From Asterias amurensis (taxonomy: Eukaryota; Echinodermata; Asteroidea; Forcipulatida; Asteriidae), in contig NC_092669.1 in NCBI RefSeq assembly GCF_032118995.1, positions 1,302,001 through 1,366,000 on the forward strand: a stretch of 64,000 bases of DNA, in the 5' to 3' direction. How positions within the stretch are numbered: position 1 is the first letter of the stretch; every line of letters begins with the position of its first letter. The position numbers were made by a program, and so were the translations under genes. The notes below the pieces were generated by a model. That model did not search any database. It was not told where the DNA came from and saw only the letters and a list, made by a program, of their open reading frames with translations. Below are positions 12,001 to 22,449 of this stretch, one piece after another.

Positions 12001-15000
12001 AATAGCTATAGCCATGTACACTTTTTCAAGCAAAAAATGCAAAGTTCACAAGGCTATAGCTTTGTACACTTTTTTTCGCAAAAAATGCAAAGTTCACTAG
12101 GCTATAGCCTTGTACACTTTTTCAAGCAAAAAATGCAAAGTTCACAAGGCTACAGCCTTGTACACTTTTTCAAGCAAAAAATGCAAAGTTCACAAGGCTA
12201 TAGCCATGTACACTTTTTCAAGCAAAAAATGCAAAGTTCACAAGGCCTTGTATACTTTTTCAAGCAAAAAATACAAAGTTCACAAGGCTATAGCCTTGTA
12301 CACTATTTCAAGCAAAAAATGCAAAGTTCACAATTTTCAAGCAAAAAATGCAAAGTTCACACGGCTATAGCCTTGTACACTATTTCAAGCAAAAAATGCA
12401 AAGTACACAAGGCTATAGCCTTTTACACTTTTTCAACCAAAAAATGCAGAAGTTCACAAGCCTTGTACACTTTTTCAAGCAAAAAATGCAAAGTTCACAA
12501 GGTACACCTTTTTAAGCAAAAAAATGCAAAGTTCACAAGGCTATAGCCATGTACACTTTTTCAAGCAAAAAATGCAAAGTTCACGAGGCTATAGCCTTGT
12601 ACACTATTTCAAACAAAAAATGCCTTATACACTTTTTCAAGCAAAAAATGCAAAGTTCACAAGTTCACAAGGCTATAGCCTTGTACACTTTTTCAAGCAA
12701 AAATGCAAAGTTCACAAGGCTATATAGCCTTGTACACCTTTTTAAGCGAAAAATGCAAAGTTCACAAGGCTATAGCCTTGTATACTTTTTCAAGCAAAAA
12801 ATGCAAAGTTCACAAGGCTATAGCCTTGTACACTATTTCAAGCAAAAAATGCAAAGTTCACAAGGCTATAGCCTTGTACACTGGTTAAAGCAAAAAATGC
12901 AAAGTTCACAAGGCTATAGCCTTGTACACTATTTCAAGCAAAAAATGCAAAGTTCACAATTTTCAAGCAAAAAATGCAAAGTTCACACGGCTATAGCCTT
13001 GTACACTATTTCAAGCAAAAAATGCAAAGTACACAAGGCTATAGCCTTTTACACTTTTTCAACCAAAAAATGCAGAAGTTCACAAGCCTTGTACACTTTT
13101 TCAAGCAAAAAATGCAAAGTTCACAAGGTACACCTTTTTAAGCAAAAAAATGCAAAGTTCACAAGGCTATAGCCATGTACACTTTTTCAAGCAAAAAATG
13201 CAAAGTTCACGAGGCTATAGCCTTGTACACTATTTCAAACAAAAAATGCCTTATACACTTTTTCAAGCAAAAAATGCAAAGTTCACAAGTTCACAAGGCT
13301 ATAGCCTTGTACACTTTTTCAAGCAAAAATGCAAAGTTCACAAGGCTATATAGCCTTGTACACCTTTTTAAGCGAAAAATGCAAAGTTCACAAGGCTATA
13401 GCCTTGTATACTTTTTCAAGCAAAAAATGCAAAGTTCACAAGGCTATAGCCTTGTACACTATTTCAAGCAAAAAATGCAAAGTTCACAAGGCTATAGCCT
13501 TGTACACTGGTTAAAGCAAAAAATGCAAAGTTCACAAGGCTATAGCCTTGTACACTATTTCAAGCAAAAAATGCAAAGTTCACAAGGCTATAGCCTTGTA
13601 CACTGGTTAAAGCAAAAAATGCAAAGTTCACAAGGCTATATATAGCCTTGTACACTTTTTTAAGCAAAAAATGCAAAGTTCACACTTTTTCAAGCAAAAA
13701 ATACAAAGTTCACAAGGCTATAGCCTGGTACACCTTTTCAAGCAAAAATGCAACGTTCACAAGGCTATAGCCTTGTACACTTTTTTTCGCAAAAAATGCA
13801 AAGTTCACAAGGCTTGTACACTTTTTCAAGCAAAAAAATGCAAAGTTCACAAGGCTATAGCCTTGAACACTTTTTCAAGCAAAAAATGCAAAGTTCACAA
13901 TTTTCAAGCAAAAAATGCAAAGTTCACTTTTTCAAGCAAAAAAATGCAAAGTTCACAAGGCTATACACTTTTTCAAGCAAAAAATGCAAAGTTCACAAGG
14001 CTATAGCCTTGTACACTATTTCAAACAAAAAATGCCTTATACACTTTTTCAAGCAAAAAATGCAAAGTTCACAAGTTCACAAGGCTATAGCCTTGTACAC
14101 CTTTTTAAGCAAAAAATGCAAAGTTCACAAGGCTATAGCCTTGTATACTTTTTCAAGCAAAAAATGCAAAGTTCACAAGGCTATAGCCTTGTACACTGGT
14201 TAAAGCAAAAAATGCAAAGTTCACAAGGCTATAGCCTTGTACACTTTTTCAAGCAAAAAAATGCAAAGTTCACAAGGCTATAGCCTTGTACACTATTTCA
14301 AACAAAAAATGCCTTATACACTTTTTCAAGCAAAAAATGCAAAGTTCACAAGGCTATAGCCTTGTACACTTTTTCAAGCAAAAAATGCAAAGTTCACAAT
14401 TTTCAAGCAAAAAATGCAAAGTTCACTTTTTCAAGCAAAAAAATGCAAAGTTCACAAGGCTATACACTTTTTCAAGCAAAAAATGCAAAGTTCACAAGGC
14501 TATAGCCTTGTACACTTTTTCAAGCAAAAAATGCAAAGTTCACACTTTTTCAAGCAAAAAATGCAAAGTTCACAAGGCTATATGTAAGCCTTGTACACTT
14601 TTTCAAGCAAAAAATGCAAAGTTCACAAGTTCACAAGGCTATAGCCTTGTACACTTTATTAAGCAAAAAATGCGAAGTTCACAAGGCTATAGCCTTGTAT
14701 ACTTTTTTACGCAAAAAATGCAAAGTTCACAAGGCTATAGCCTTGTACACTATTTCAAGCAAAAAATGCAAAGTTTACACCTTTTTTTCGCAAAAAATGC
14801 AAAGTTCACAAGGCTATAGCCTTGTATACTTTTTCAAGCAAAAAATGAAAAGTTCACACTTTTTCAAGCAACAAAATGCAAAGTAAGGCTATAGCCTTGT
14901 ATACTTTTTTACGCAAAAAATGCAAAGTTAACACCTTTTTTTCGCAAAAAATGCAAAGTTCACAAGGCTATAGCCTTGTATACTTTTTCAAGCAAAAAAT

Positions 15001-18000
15001 GAAAAGTTCACACTTTTCAAGCAAAAAATGCAAAGTTCACAAGGCTATAGCCTTGTACACTTTTTCAAGCAAAAAATGCAAAGTTCACACTTTTTCAAGC
15101 AAAAAATGCAAAGTTCACAAGGCTATATATAAGCCTTGTACACTTTTTCAAGCAAAAAATGCAAAGTTCACAAGGCTATAGCCTTGTACACTTTTTCAAG
15201 CAAAAAATGCAAAGTTCACAAGGCTATAGCCTTGTACACTTTTTCAAGCAAAAAATGCAAAGTTCACAAGGCTATAGCCTTGTATACTTTTTCAAGCAAA
15301 AAATGAAAAGTTCACCTTTTTCAAGCAAAAAATGCAAAGTTTACAAGGCTATAGCCTTGTACACTGGTTAAAGCAAAAAATGCAAAGTTCACAAGGCTAT
15401 ATATAGCCTTGTACACTTTTTCAAGCAAAACAATGCAAAGTTCACAAGGCTATACACTTTTTCAAGCAAAAAATGCAAAGTTCACAAGGCTATAGCCTTG
15501 TACACTTTTTCAAGCAAAAAATGCAAAGTTCACACTTTTCAAGCAAAAAATGCAAAGTTCACAAGGCTATAGCCTTGTACACTTTTTTAAGCAAAAAAAT
15601 GCAAAGTTCACAAGGCTATAGCCTTGTACACTTTTTCAAGCAAAAAATGCAAAGTTCACACTTTTCAAGCAAAAAATGCAAAGTTCACAAGGCTATACAC
15701 TTTTTTAAGCAAAAAAATGCAAAGTTCACAAGGCTATAGCCTTGTAAACTTTTTCAAGCATAAAATGCAAAGTTCACAAGGTTCACTTGTACACTTTTTC
15801 AAGCAATAAATGCAAAGTTTACACTTTTTCAAGCAAAAAATGCAAAGTTCACAAGGCTATAGCCTTGTACTATTTTTCAAGCAAAAAATGCAAAGTTCAC
15901 AAGGCTATAGCCTTGTACACTTTTTCAAGCAATAAATGCAAAGTTTACACTTTTTCAAGGAAAAAAATGCAAAGTTCACACTTTTTCAAGCGAAAAATGC
16001 AAAGTTCACAAGGCTATATATAAGCCTTGTACACTTTATTAAGCAAAAATGCAAAGTTCACAAGGCTATAGCCTTGTACACTTTTTAAAGCAAAAAATGC
16101 AAAGTTCACAAGGCTATAGCCTTGTACACTTTTTCAAGCAAAAAATGCAAAGTTTACAAGGCTATAGCCTTGTACACTGGTTAAAGCAAAAAATGCAAAG
16201 TTCACAAGTTCACAAGGCTATAGCCTTGTACACTTTATTAAGCAAAAAATGCGAAGTTCACAAGGCTATAGCCTTGTAGACTTTTTTACGCAAAAAATGC
16301 AAAGTTCACAAGGCTATAGCCTTGTACACTATTTCAAGCAAAAAATGCAAAGTTTACACCTTTTTTTCGCAAAAAATGCAAAGTTCACAAGGCTATAGCC
16401 TTGTATACTTTTTCAAGCAAAAAATGAAAAGTTCACACTTTTCAAGCAAAAAAAGCAAAGTTCACAAGGCTATAAGCCTTGTACACCTTTTTCAAGCAAA
16501 AAATGCAAAGTTTACAAGGCTATAGCCTTGTACACTGGTTAAAGCAAAAAATGCAAAGTTCACAAGGCTATATATAGCCTTGTACACTTTTTCAAGCAAA
16601 ACAATGCAAAGTTCACAAGGCTATACACTTTTTCAAGCAAAAAATGCAAAGTTCACAAGGCTATAGCCTTGTACACTTTTTCAAGCAAAAAATGCAAAGT
16701 TCACACTTTTCAAGCAAAAAATGCAAAGTTCACACTTTTCAAGCAAAAAATGCAAAGTTCACAAGGCTATAGCCTTGTACACTTTTTCAAGCAAAAAATG
16801 CAAAGTTCACACTTTTTCAAGCAAAAAATGCAAAGTTCGCAAGGCTATATATAAGCCTTGTACACTTTATTAAGCAAAAATGCAAAGTTCACAAGGCTAT
16901 AGCCTTGTACACTTTTTCAAGCAAAAAATGCAAAGATCACAAGGCTATAGCCTTGTACACTTTTTTAAGCACAAAATGCAAAGTTCACAAGGCTATAGCC
17001 TTGTACACTTTTTCAAGCAAAAAATGCAAAGTTCACAAGGCTATAGCCTTGTACACTTTTTTAAGCAAAAAAATGCAAAGTTCACAAGGCTATAGCCTTG
17101 TACACTTTTTCAAGCAAAATATGCAAAGTTCACACTTTTTCAAGCAAAAAATGCAAAGTTCGCAAGGCTATATATAAGCCTTGTACACTTTATTAAGCAA
17201 AAATGCAAAGTTCACAAGGCTATAGCCTTGTACACTTTTTCAAGCAAAAAATGCAAAGATCACAAGGCTATAGCCTTGTACACTTTTTCAAGCAAAAAAT
17301 GCAAAGTTCACAAGTTTGCAAGGAAAAAATGCAAAGTTCACAAGGCTATAGCCTTGTACACTTTATTAAGCAAAAAATGCAAAGTTCACACTTTTTTAAG
17401 CAAAAAATGCAAAGTTCACAAGGCACATAGCCTTGTACACTTTTTCAAGCAAAAATTTGAAATGTATACAAGCCTTTTCCCTAGGTATAAGTTTAAGTAC
17501 AAAATAACAGAAATTATGAGAATATGAGAGTAAAAAAATCTTTGCCATCATGAACAAATTGCAAATTGCCTTGCATTTTGGTAAAAAATCATTGAAAATA
17601 TCAAAAATTTGCAAGGTGTAAGACTTGCTTTTTGTTAAAAAAATCACTGAAAATTTATAATAAAAATGTGCAAAGGTACTGGTAGCTTTACAGTTTTAGT
17701 CAAATTCATAAAAAAATTAAAAATAATTAAAAAAACTTTGAACACTTTTGTCAAAACATGTTTCTAACAGTTTTGTCAAAACAAGTAGAGCATGTTCATA
17801 GGCCGAGTTTATAAAAGTTCTGATTCTAAGTTCATTATTGTTCTTTCAGGGCCGTTCATACCTTGCGTCGATCTCTTTGGTTCATGGTTTCTTCGAATCG
17901 GAGTTTACTTTGTTTTTCTTCTCGCCGTCATCGGAAACGCAATTGTCATCTTTGTCATTTTAGTCAGCCACACTAAGATGGATGTCCCAAGATTCCTGAT

Positions 18001-20047
18001 CTGCAATTTGGCTTTTGCAGACTTCTTCTTAGGTGTGTATCTAGGTTTCCTTGCTGGGGTTGATACGTCGACGCTTGGTGTGTTTCATAAGTACGGCGCA
18101 CAATGGCAGCTTAGCCCCGGCTGTAGCCTCGCAGGATTCCTAGCTGTTTTCTCCTCAGAGTTTTCAATCTACACCTTATCGGTGATCACGTTGGAGCGTT
18201 TCTACGCCATCAAACACGCCTTGCATCTAGAGAAGAGGATGAAGCTTCCACATGCTGTCGCCGTGATGGCATTCGGTTGGATCTTTGCCGTTGTGGTTGC
18301 CGTCATGCCACTTGTACACATCAGCAGTTACTACAAGTTCCCAGTGTGTCTCCCGCTAGACATAACAACCACCATCGGTAAAGTATACGGCAGCTCCATC
18401 TTACTTCTTAATGTGACGGCGTTTGTGATAATAATGCTGTGTTACGCCAATATATACATGGCGATCCAGGGTTCGCATGCATGGAACTGCAACGACTCCA
18501 GAGTAGCAAGAAGGATGTCTTTGCTAGTATTCACGGATTTCGCCTGCTGGGCGCCAATTGCTTTTTTCAGCCTAACATCAGCATTTGGTCTTCAACTAAT
18601 CTCCATGGAAGGTGCCAAGGTCCTAACAATCTTTGTCCTGCCGCTCAACTCCTGTGCAAACCCATTCCTATACACAATCCTTACTAAACAGTTTAAGAAA
18701 GACTGTCAGATGATTCTAAGATCTCTACGTAACCAGGTGCTCCGACAGCGTAATGTGTCTAAGTCCAACACCCTAAGTCTCGGCCGCCATCCATCAATGA
18801 GAAGCACACAAGCTCATCAGATATCGCAGCTCCGATGGCGGACGAACGGGAGCATCAGTCAAGACATCACCGGTGATGGCTGCATGGTCTCTTCCTTCAA
18901 AACTGAAAACGGAGAACCATCCTCTAACGTTTACACCGTGTCCACCGTGGCAGAGACCCACACACCCCAACAGAACGGCTCTTGTTCAAACGATCACTCA
19001 CACTCGGATTCCTCTGCGATGTTAGATCCAATGCTCCTGACCAACTCCGATCTGGATGATCTGCGTCGCGGCTCCACTTCACCACTCCTTGACCTCATGA
19101 CACAGGTGACCAGCAAAGATCCAGAAGCTAAACCGAAATCAAAGGTCAGGCGAAAGTTTTCCATTCCTTTCCCGTTTTTCTCGACTCGCAGTCCCACTAA
19201 AGAACCAACACACTCGTCTTCGGCAAACGCCTCCATCAGAAGAAGTCCAACCCCTCAGCGTCAAAAACGAAGCCACTCTATTACAGAAGGCCTTCTTCAT
19301 AAAATGAACAGGAAGAGGCCCTTGACATCGATGAAGAGTGCTCCAGGCATTTCATCACCAATTTCAAGAAGCTCAGAGAAACTTGATCAAGGCATCAATG
19401 GCATCTCAATTGGTATCTGCATAACAGTTCCAGACAAACAGAACCAGAACAAAAACAAAACTGTTAAACAAACAGAAGCCGATGAGAAAGTTTACAGCAT
19501 TGACGTTCCCAAAGAGCCTCCGAAACCTCCTTTATCAAATTTCCCCATCGACCAAGGCGGTATGGAGACCCAAACTCTCTTAGAGATCGGAGCCTCAAAC
19601 AATTATTTCTCTGAAAACAGATCTCCTCATGACACCGATTCGCCAGGAATGCTAGCAGCTCATGAGAATCCTGTAAGGGACCAGCTTTCCTCGGCCACAC
19701 CATCTCCGCAGCTTCATCGTCCTGAAAAACTTGATCTTGTCGATTCCGTTGTTCCTGCTGATAAAGACGTTCCTGATAATGATTCAGGTCTAGGTACAGC
19801 CTCCTCACCCCTACCTGACTCCATGGAGAGTATGAGATTCCTACCAGTCTCTCTTGAGACCCCTGAGGTGGTTTGTAACTCGGAACTTGATGACCATTCA
19901 TCGAGAGCGACAAGTCAGCCGTCGGTGTTGGGAGGCTTGTTTGGTCACCTGACAAGATCAGAACCCAGCAGGTGTTACAACGAGGTTCCAGACAGCCCAA
20001 CAAAAGCCTCCAGAGAGATTTGCAGACCTAAGGAGAGTGTTGTTTAG
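3020..20047 (+). CDS. Leucine-rich-repeat GPCR, bursicon-receptor-like (type B LGR), 3' part
   Basis: Twelve exons join in frame to 1147 residues plus stop: 3020-3094, 4024-4239, 4444-4593, 6305-6373, 6960-7031, 7339-7404, 8029-8172, 8649-8720, 9910-10117, 11113-11164, 11599-11721, 17850-20047. All introns are GT-AG. The first eight exons encode about 12 LRRs with phase-2 borders; the 5' exons lie outside the window. Exons 9-11 form the hinge with the paired-Cys box (YPYHCC) and the Cys just before the first helix. The last exon carries all seven helices, with ERF replacing DRY, NPFLY in helix 7, and SLLVFTDFACWAPIAFFSL in helix 6. The helical domain resembles insect rickets/LGR2, and LRR number fits type B LGRs; a glycoprotein-hormone-receptor relation is less likely. 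Ligand is inferred to be a bursicon-type cystine-knot dimer signalling at the plasma membrane. The Ser/Thr/Pro-rich tail of about 430 residues is unusually long. Confidence 0.92.
3153..3487. mobile_element. MITE family E (GGGGTC..TTTCACAAAGA ends)
   Basis: Ends read GGGGTCAGTTTCACAAAGA and, inverted, CTTTGTGAAATCCACCCC. Inner blocks are runs of TCCTAACTTAGGACTA and relatives. A block at 3390-3446 is repeated nearly unchanged at 4248-4305, so pieces of this family flank exon 2 of the receptor on both sides. Confidence 0.55.
3798..3930. mobile_element. MITE family E, partial
   Basis: Begins GCCGTCGATATCACCAAACT and contains AACTTAGGATTAACCTTAGG and its inverse. It lies about 90 bp before the acceptor of the 4024 exon. 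Confidence 0.55.
4866..5000. mobile_element. MITE family E, partial
   Basis: Begins TGTTGATTTCACCAAACTC and keeps the 'ttaggattaatcttaggacttagg' core. It abuts a family A MITE on its right. Confidence 0.5.
5003..5411 (+). mobile_element. MITE family A (copy 1)
   Basis: Family A is about 390 bp with terminal inverted repeats close to AAAGGCAGTGGACACTATTG, a central palindromic block around TTTCGAGACCTCA, and conserved patches such as GAGGGAGCCGTTTCTCACAA. This copy is diverged and has an internal duplication of 'ttggaaattacctctttctc'. No reading frame for a transposase is present, so it is non-autonomous. Confidence 0.8.
5407..5760 (+). mobile_element. MITE family A (copy 2), fused to copy 1
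   Basis: Starts at the right end of copy 1 and lacks its own left terminus; the right end reads CCAATAGTGTCCGGTGCCTG. The head-to-tail arrangement suggests a tandem insertion or recombination between two copies. Confidence 0.75.
7611..7999 (+). mobile_element. MITE family A (copy 3), next to an LGR acceptor
   Basis: Nearly complete, with both inverted ends (TTAAAGACAGTGGACACTAT and AATAGTGTCCACTGCCTTT). Its right end is only 29 bp before the receptor exon at 8029, so it supplies sequence where a branch point is normally found. Confidence 0.9.
8196..8540 (+). mobile_element. SINE-like pieces, tRNA-derived
   Basis: The body motif TTTGTTCCACCCCAAATCAT at 8200 is shared with the SINE copies at 23328 and 26895. 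A second A-box-like head, GATAGCTCAGTTGCTAGAGC, lies at 8440. Both are fragments. Confidence 0.45.
9224..9597 (+). mobile_element. MITE family A variant with altered ends (copy 4)
   Basis: The body matches family A, but both termini carry the same changes: TTAAAGGGAAGGTACACTAT on the left and GTGTACCTTCCCTTTAA on the right. The matched change defines a subfamily. Confidence 0.8.
9605..9840. mobile_element. MITE family D, partial
   Basis: Family D ends in AATGTAAATCTGTGGAC and contains CTCATTTCTCAAAAACTAC and GAAAGCTTTCTACTATCAT. This copy keeps the right half, ending 'gaatgtaaatctgtggaccc'. Confidence 0.6.
10275..10410. mobile_element. MITE family E, short complete copy
   Basis: Ends are GGGGTGGATTTCACAAAGAT and ATCTTTGTTAAATTGACCCC, inverse of each other. 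The core is an inverted set of TAGGACTAG-type motifs. Confidence 0.65.
10853..11073 (+). mobile_element. MITE family A (copy 5), left end missing
   Basis: Begins inside the central palindrome (TTTTCGAGACCTCAAACTC) and ends with a complete right terminus, ATAGTGTCCACTGCTTTAAA. It ends 39 bp before the receptor exon at 11113. Confidence 0.8.
11205..11312. mobile_element. MITE family D, left part
   Basis: Contains AATGTCCACAGATTTACATT and the AGTAGAAAGCTTCCCTTAAA patch, then stops abruptly where a family A fragment begins at about 11316. Confidence 0.6.
11316..11573 (+). mobile_element. MITE family A (copy 6), left end missing
   Basis: Runs from the 'gatgataatgaaagaaaaaaca' patch to the right end ATAGTGTCCACTGTCTTTAA. 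It is joined to the family D fragment on its left and ends 25 bp before the receptor exon at 11599. Confidence 0.8.
12275..13582. repeat. Higher-order 626-bp duplication in the minisatellite
   Basis: The set of unit variants in the first block recurs in the same order 626 bp downstream. Markers include 'acacggctatagcc' at 12359 and 12985, 'aaatgcagaagttcac' at 12442 and 13068, and 'ggctatatagcc' at 12718 and 13344. The translations of 12524-12727 and 13150-13353 are identical, so the duplication is recent. Confidence 0.9.
16838..17250. repeat. 323-bp recent duplication in the minisatellite
   Basis: The marker run 'gttcgcaaggctatatataagcc' followed by a 'tttattaagcaaaaatgc' unit and an 'aaagatcac' unit occurs at 16835 and again at 17158, a shift of 323 bp. 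Another shared block links 14671 and 16250 (shift 1579 bp). Confidence 0.8.
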
Positions 20048-20239
20048 CTTCTTATTACCAGCAGTCTTGAAATATTCTGTTCCGTCAACCTTTTCCTTTG
20101 AAACACCGATCCTGATGAAAAACTCAAAATTCTAGACACTTGCTCAAGACACCTGTCACAATTTGCAGGAGGTTGCTTCTTGCTTGTCTTGGATCAACAG
20201 AAGCTCTGTTATTGAGAGGTGACTTGGGGAGGATCCAAC

Positions 20240-20480
20240 TGGTGGCAAAGGTTGGCATCATTTCCACAAAAACATTAGCAATCCAGGTGATGGCAAGGTG
20301 GGTTGTCGACACTTCTACGAAAATGTTAGCGAATCAGTTGATGGCGAGTGAGAAGGGTTGGTGACACTTGCACAAAGACGCCTCAGTCGATGACAAGGTG
20401 GAAGCGTTGGTGACACTTGCACAAAGATGTTGGCGGTCCAGATGATGGCAAGGTTTGGCAGCACATGCACAAAATGGTAT
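20240..20480. repeat. Degenerate tandem repeat of about 50-55 bp
   Basis: Four diverged units share a 'cacaaaga..ttagc..tcc.g.tgatggcaagg' pattern, e.g. GATGGCAAGG near 20289 and again near 20443. It sits about 200 bp after the receptor stop codon, probably in the 3' untranslated region. Confidence 0.6.
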
Positions 20481-20904
20481 TAATGTGATAGCAAATCTGT
20501 TGACGATAAAAACACCATAAATGACTCTTGGTCAGAATTGCCTACTATTATTTCACAGTTAATAATACAATTTTTAAGGAAACAGGGTATTCAATAACAA
20601 TAAGCTATTTGCCAATAAGCGATTTGTATGATGTCTCTGGTACAATGCCAAGGCCCATAGGTCTATTCCAGTTAGTCATTGAAGCGTACTAAGCATGGTT
20701 GCTGGTATCACAGACTAACCAATTACAGAATTATTAATCCTAGAATGTGTTTTGGCGACCCCAACCAGATACATTGGTCATCGGTTGAGCGTTTTCGCAT
20801 GTTCGATTGAGGCACAATGAAGATGCTGCTCAGACCAACCGGTAAGACTTGTTGACTCGGTAAGGCTTTGGTTGGAGTCGCCAAAACGACCTCCTAGATT
20901 CAGG

Positions 20905-21050
20905 GATGATATTCTAAAGAAATGAAAAAGACTACAAATTTGTCATGTCGCAGGAGGTGAACACAAGTAAACTAAGCTTCCCTAAACTATTTTTCACTTT
21001 CTGGCTGGACGAGTCAAACAAATTTTGGTCACCTCCTAGTTTTTTTAGCA
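20905..21050. repeat. Dispersed repeat pair, copy 1
   Basis: About 130 bp, with GGAGGTGAACACAAGTAAAC and TTTTTCACTTTCTGGCTGGA, recurs at 25185-25320 with few differences and in the same orientation. Confidence 0.8.
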
Positions 21051-21250
21051 AATAATTACATGTATGTGATAATATTGTTGTGATATTGGACACCAGCTGA
21101 TGCTGCCAGGTACCAAGCAACTTAAAGCTTTGTGAACTTTGAGTTAAAGAGGCTTCAAAAGAAATGTAAATTTTGTAAAGTCTTTTGTTAGAATCACCGG
21201 TGGCTTGCGTTACATTAACTGCAGAGAAAATACACCTGTGCTTCTGACAT

Positions 21251-21496
21251 GGGGTCAATTGCATAGAGCTAATATAAGTACAAAGAATTTGCTAAGCATG
21301 ACATTTCATCCTTGATAAAAACAGGATTACCAACTAAATTTCCAATTGTTGCATATTGCTTGGTACTGGCATTCAGCTGTTGTTTGCTTATCCTGAAAAT
21401 CATGTGGAAATTTTGTTGGTAATCCTGTTTTTATCAAGGCAAAAATGTCTTGCTAAGCAAATTTTGGTGCTTAGCAGCTCTATGAAATTGGGCCCT
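21251..21496. mobile_element. MITE family B, near-complete
   Basis: Left end GGGGTCAATTGCATAGAGCT, right end AGCTCTATGAAATTGGGCCC. Inner inverted pair 'ttgataaaaacaggattacc' and 'ggtaatcctgtttttatcaa' forms a long stem. Confidence 0.85.
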
Positions 21497-22449
21497 GTTC
21501 TTCACTTAAAATTGTTAATTGATAGTAACAAAGTTTGTCCTAATCTTGATTAAAGCATCGTTATAATGTATAAAGTGTAACAAATAATTGTATAAATTAT
21601 TTATAAAAAATGCTATTCCAATGGTGTGGCGTAATTCCATTGTATATTTAAAAAGATTAAAGATTAAAGATTTATTAATCAACTATTCAGATTTTAACAC
21701 CACCGATATTTTTTACTTGTACAGTGTGTGGGGGGGGGTGGGGGGTGGGGTAGTATTAGCACTAGAGGGGAATCTGAAAACTTAGACCAAGATGCTAGGT
21801 CCGATTTTTTGGCCGGAAAGTTTTGATTTAAATTTTGAATCAGATTCAAGAAAGTTTTAAGCTTTCATTTAAAGTATTACACGAAAAAAAATCCACCAAC
21901 TATATGTGGTAGTCAATGTAACACTGAATTAAGCGAAGTGAATTTTTTTGCATCACAACTGGAAACGTGCGTAGTGATTATTGCGTCACAAAAATTTGCT
22001 TTGATTTGCATTTACGTGACGTATGAACCAGGCTTAAGTGTCAAGAACTTAACATTATCTTGCCTCCATCGGCTATGTACAGTTTGCATGTTACATATGT
22101 TGTTTAAGTCTGTAGCGAATGCGAAACTTGTGGATGTTTTTTATAACTAATCAACATTGTCTTTAAAAATTTGTTCAGAAAAAAATTCTATAAAAAAAAG
22201 TTCTGAAAATCGGGCCATGCATCTTAGATTAAAGTTTAGTGCTTGAAAATGTTGTATTATTGTCGAAAATGTTGCTTTAAAAGCAGCAAAGTTTATAAAA
22301 ATGTATGAGTGTTCAAAAAAGTATTTCAATCTACAGGGTCAAACTATATCATCTATCTATAAAGAACCGCCGTTATATTTTGTAATATTTGTGCCTTTTT
22401 ATCAAAGTTGTAAATGAAACTATAGTTCTCTGTATGATAACCATGGTTA

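Larger units (their letters stand above)
12001..17460. repeat. 5.4-kb minisatellite, 48-bp unit with an 18-bp palindrome
   Basis: About 110 units fill most of the intron between the receptor exons at 11599 and 17850. Each standard unit is ACAAGGCTATAGCCTTGT, an 18-bp perfect palindrome, followed by about 30 bp containing CACTTTTTCAAGCAAAAAA and TGCAAAGTTC. Many units are shortened by loss of the palindrome, leaving CACTTTTTCAAGC joined to the next AAAAAATGCAAAG. Because 48 is divisible by 3, two forward frames stay open over several units (up to 207 codons), giving repeats such as MQSSQGYSLVHFFKQK; I do not regard these as genes. Palindrome spacing and A- and T-runs predict strong hairpin formation. 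Confidence 0.97.
20048..22449. other. 3' flank of the receptor gene and intergenic DNA
   Basis: No gene recognised. It holds the receptor 3' untranslated region of unknown length, a tandem repeat near 20240-20480, a dispersed 130-bp repeat, one family B MITE and AT-rich sequence. I could not identify a convincing poly(A) signal close to the stop codon. Confidence 0.5.

Noticed and set aside
12549-13172. 207-codon open frame of 16-residue repeats
   Set aside because: It is the minisatellite read through in a frame that happens to be open; the same peptide pattern appears in several frames, and A-run indels break it at random.
12001-17460. Possible CRISPR array
   Set aside because: The units are nearly identical throughout with no unique spacers, the context is an animal intron, and no cas genes are near.
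19464-20003. 179-codon frame on the minus strand
   Set aside because: It lies fully antisense to the receptor's coding tail and has no domain.
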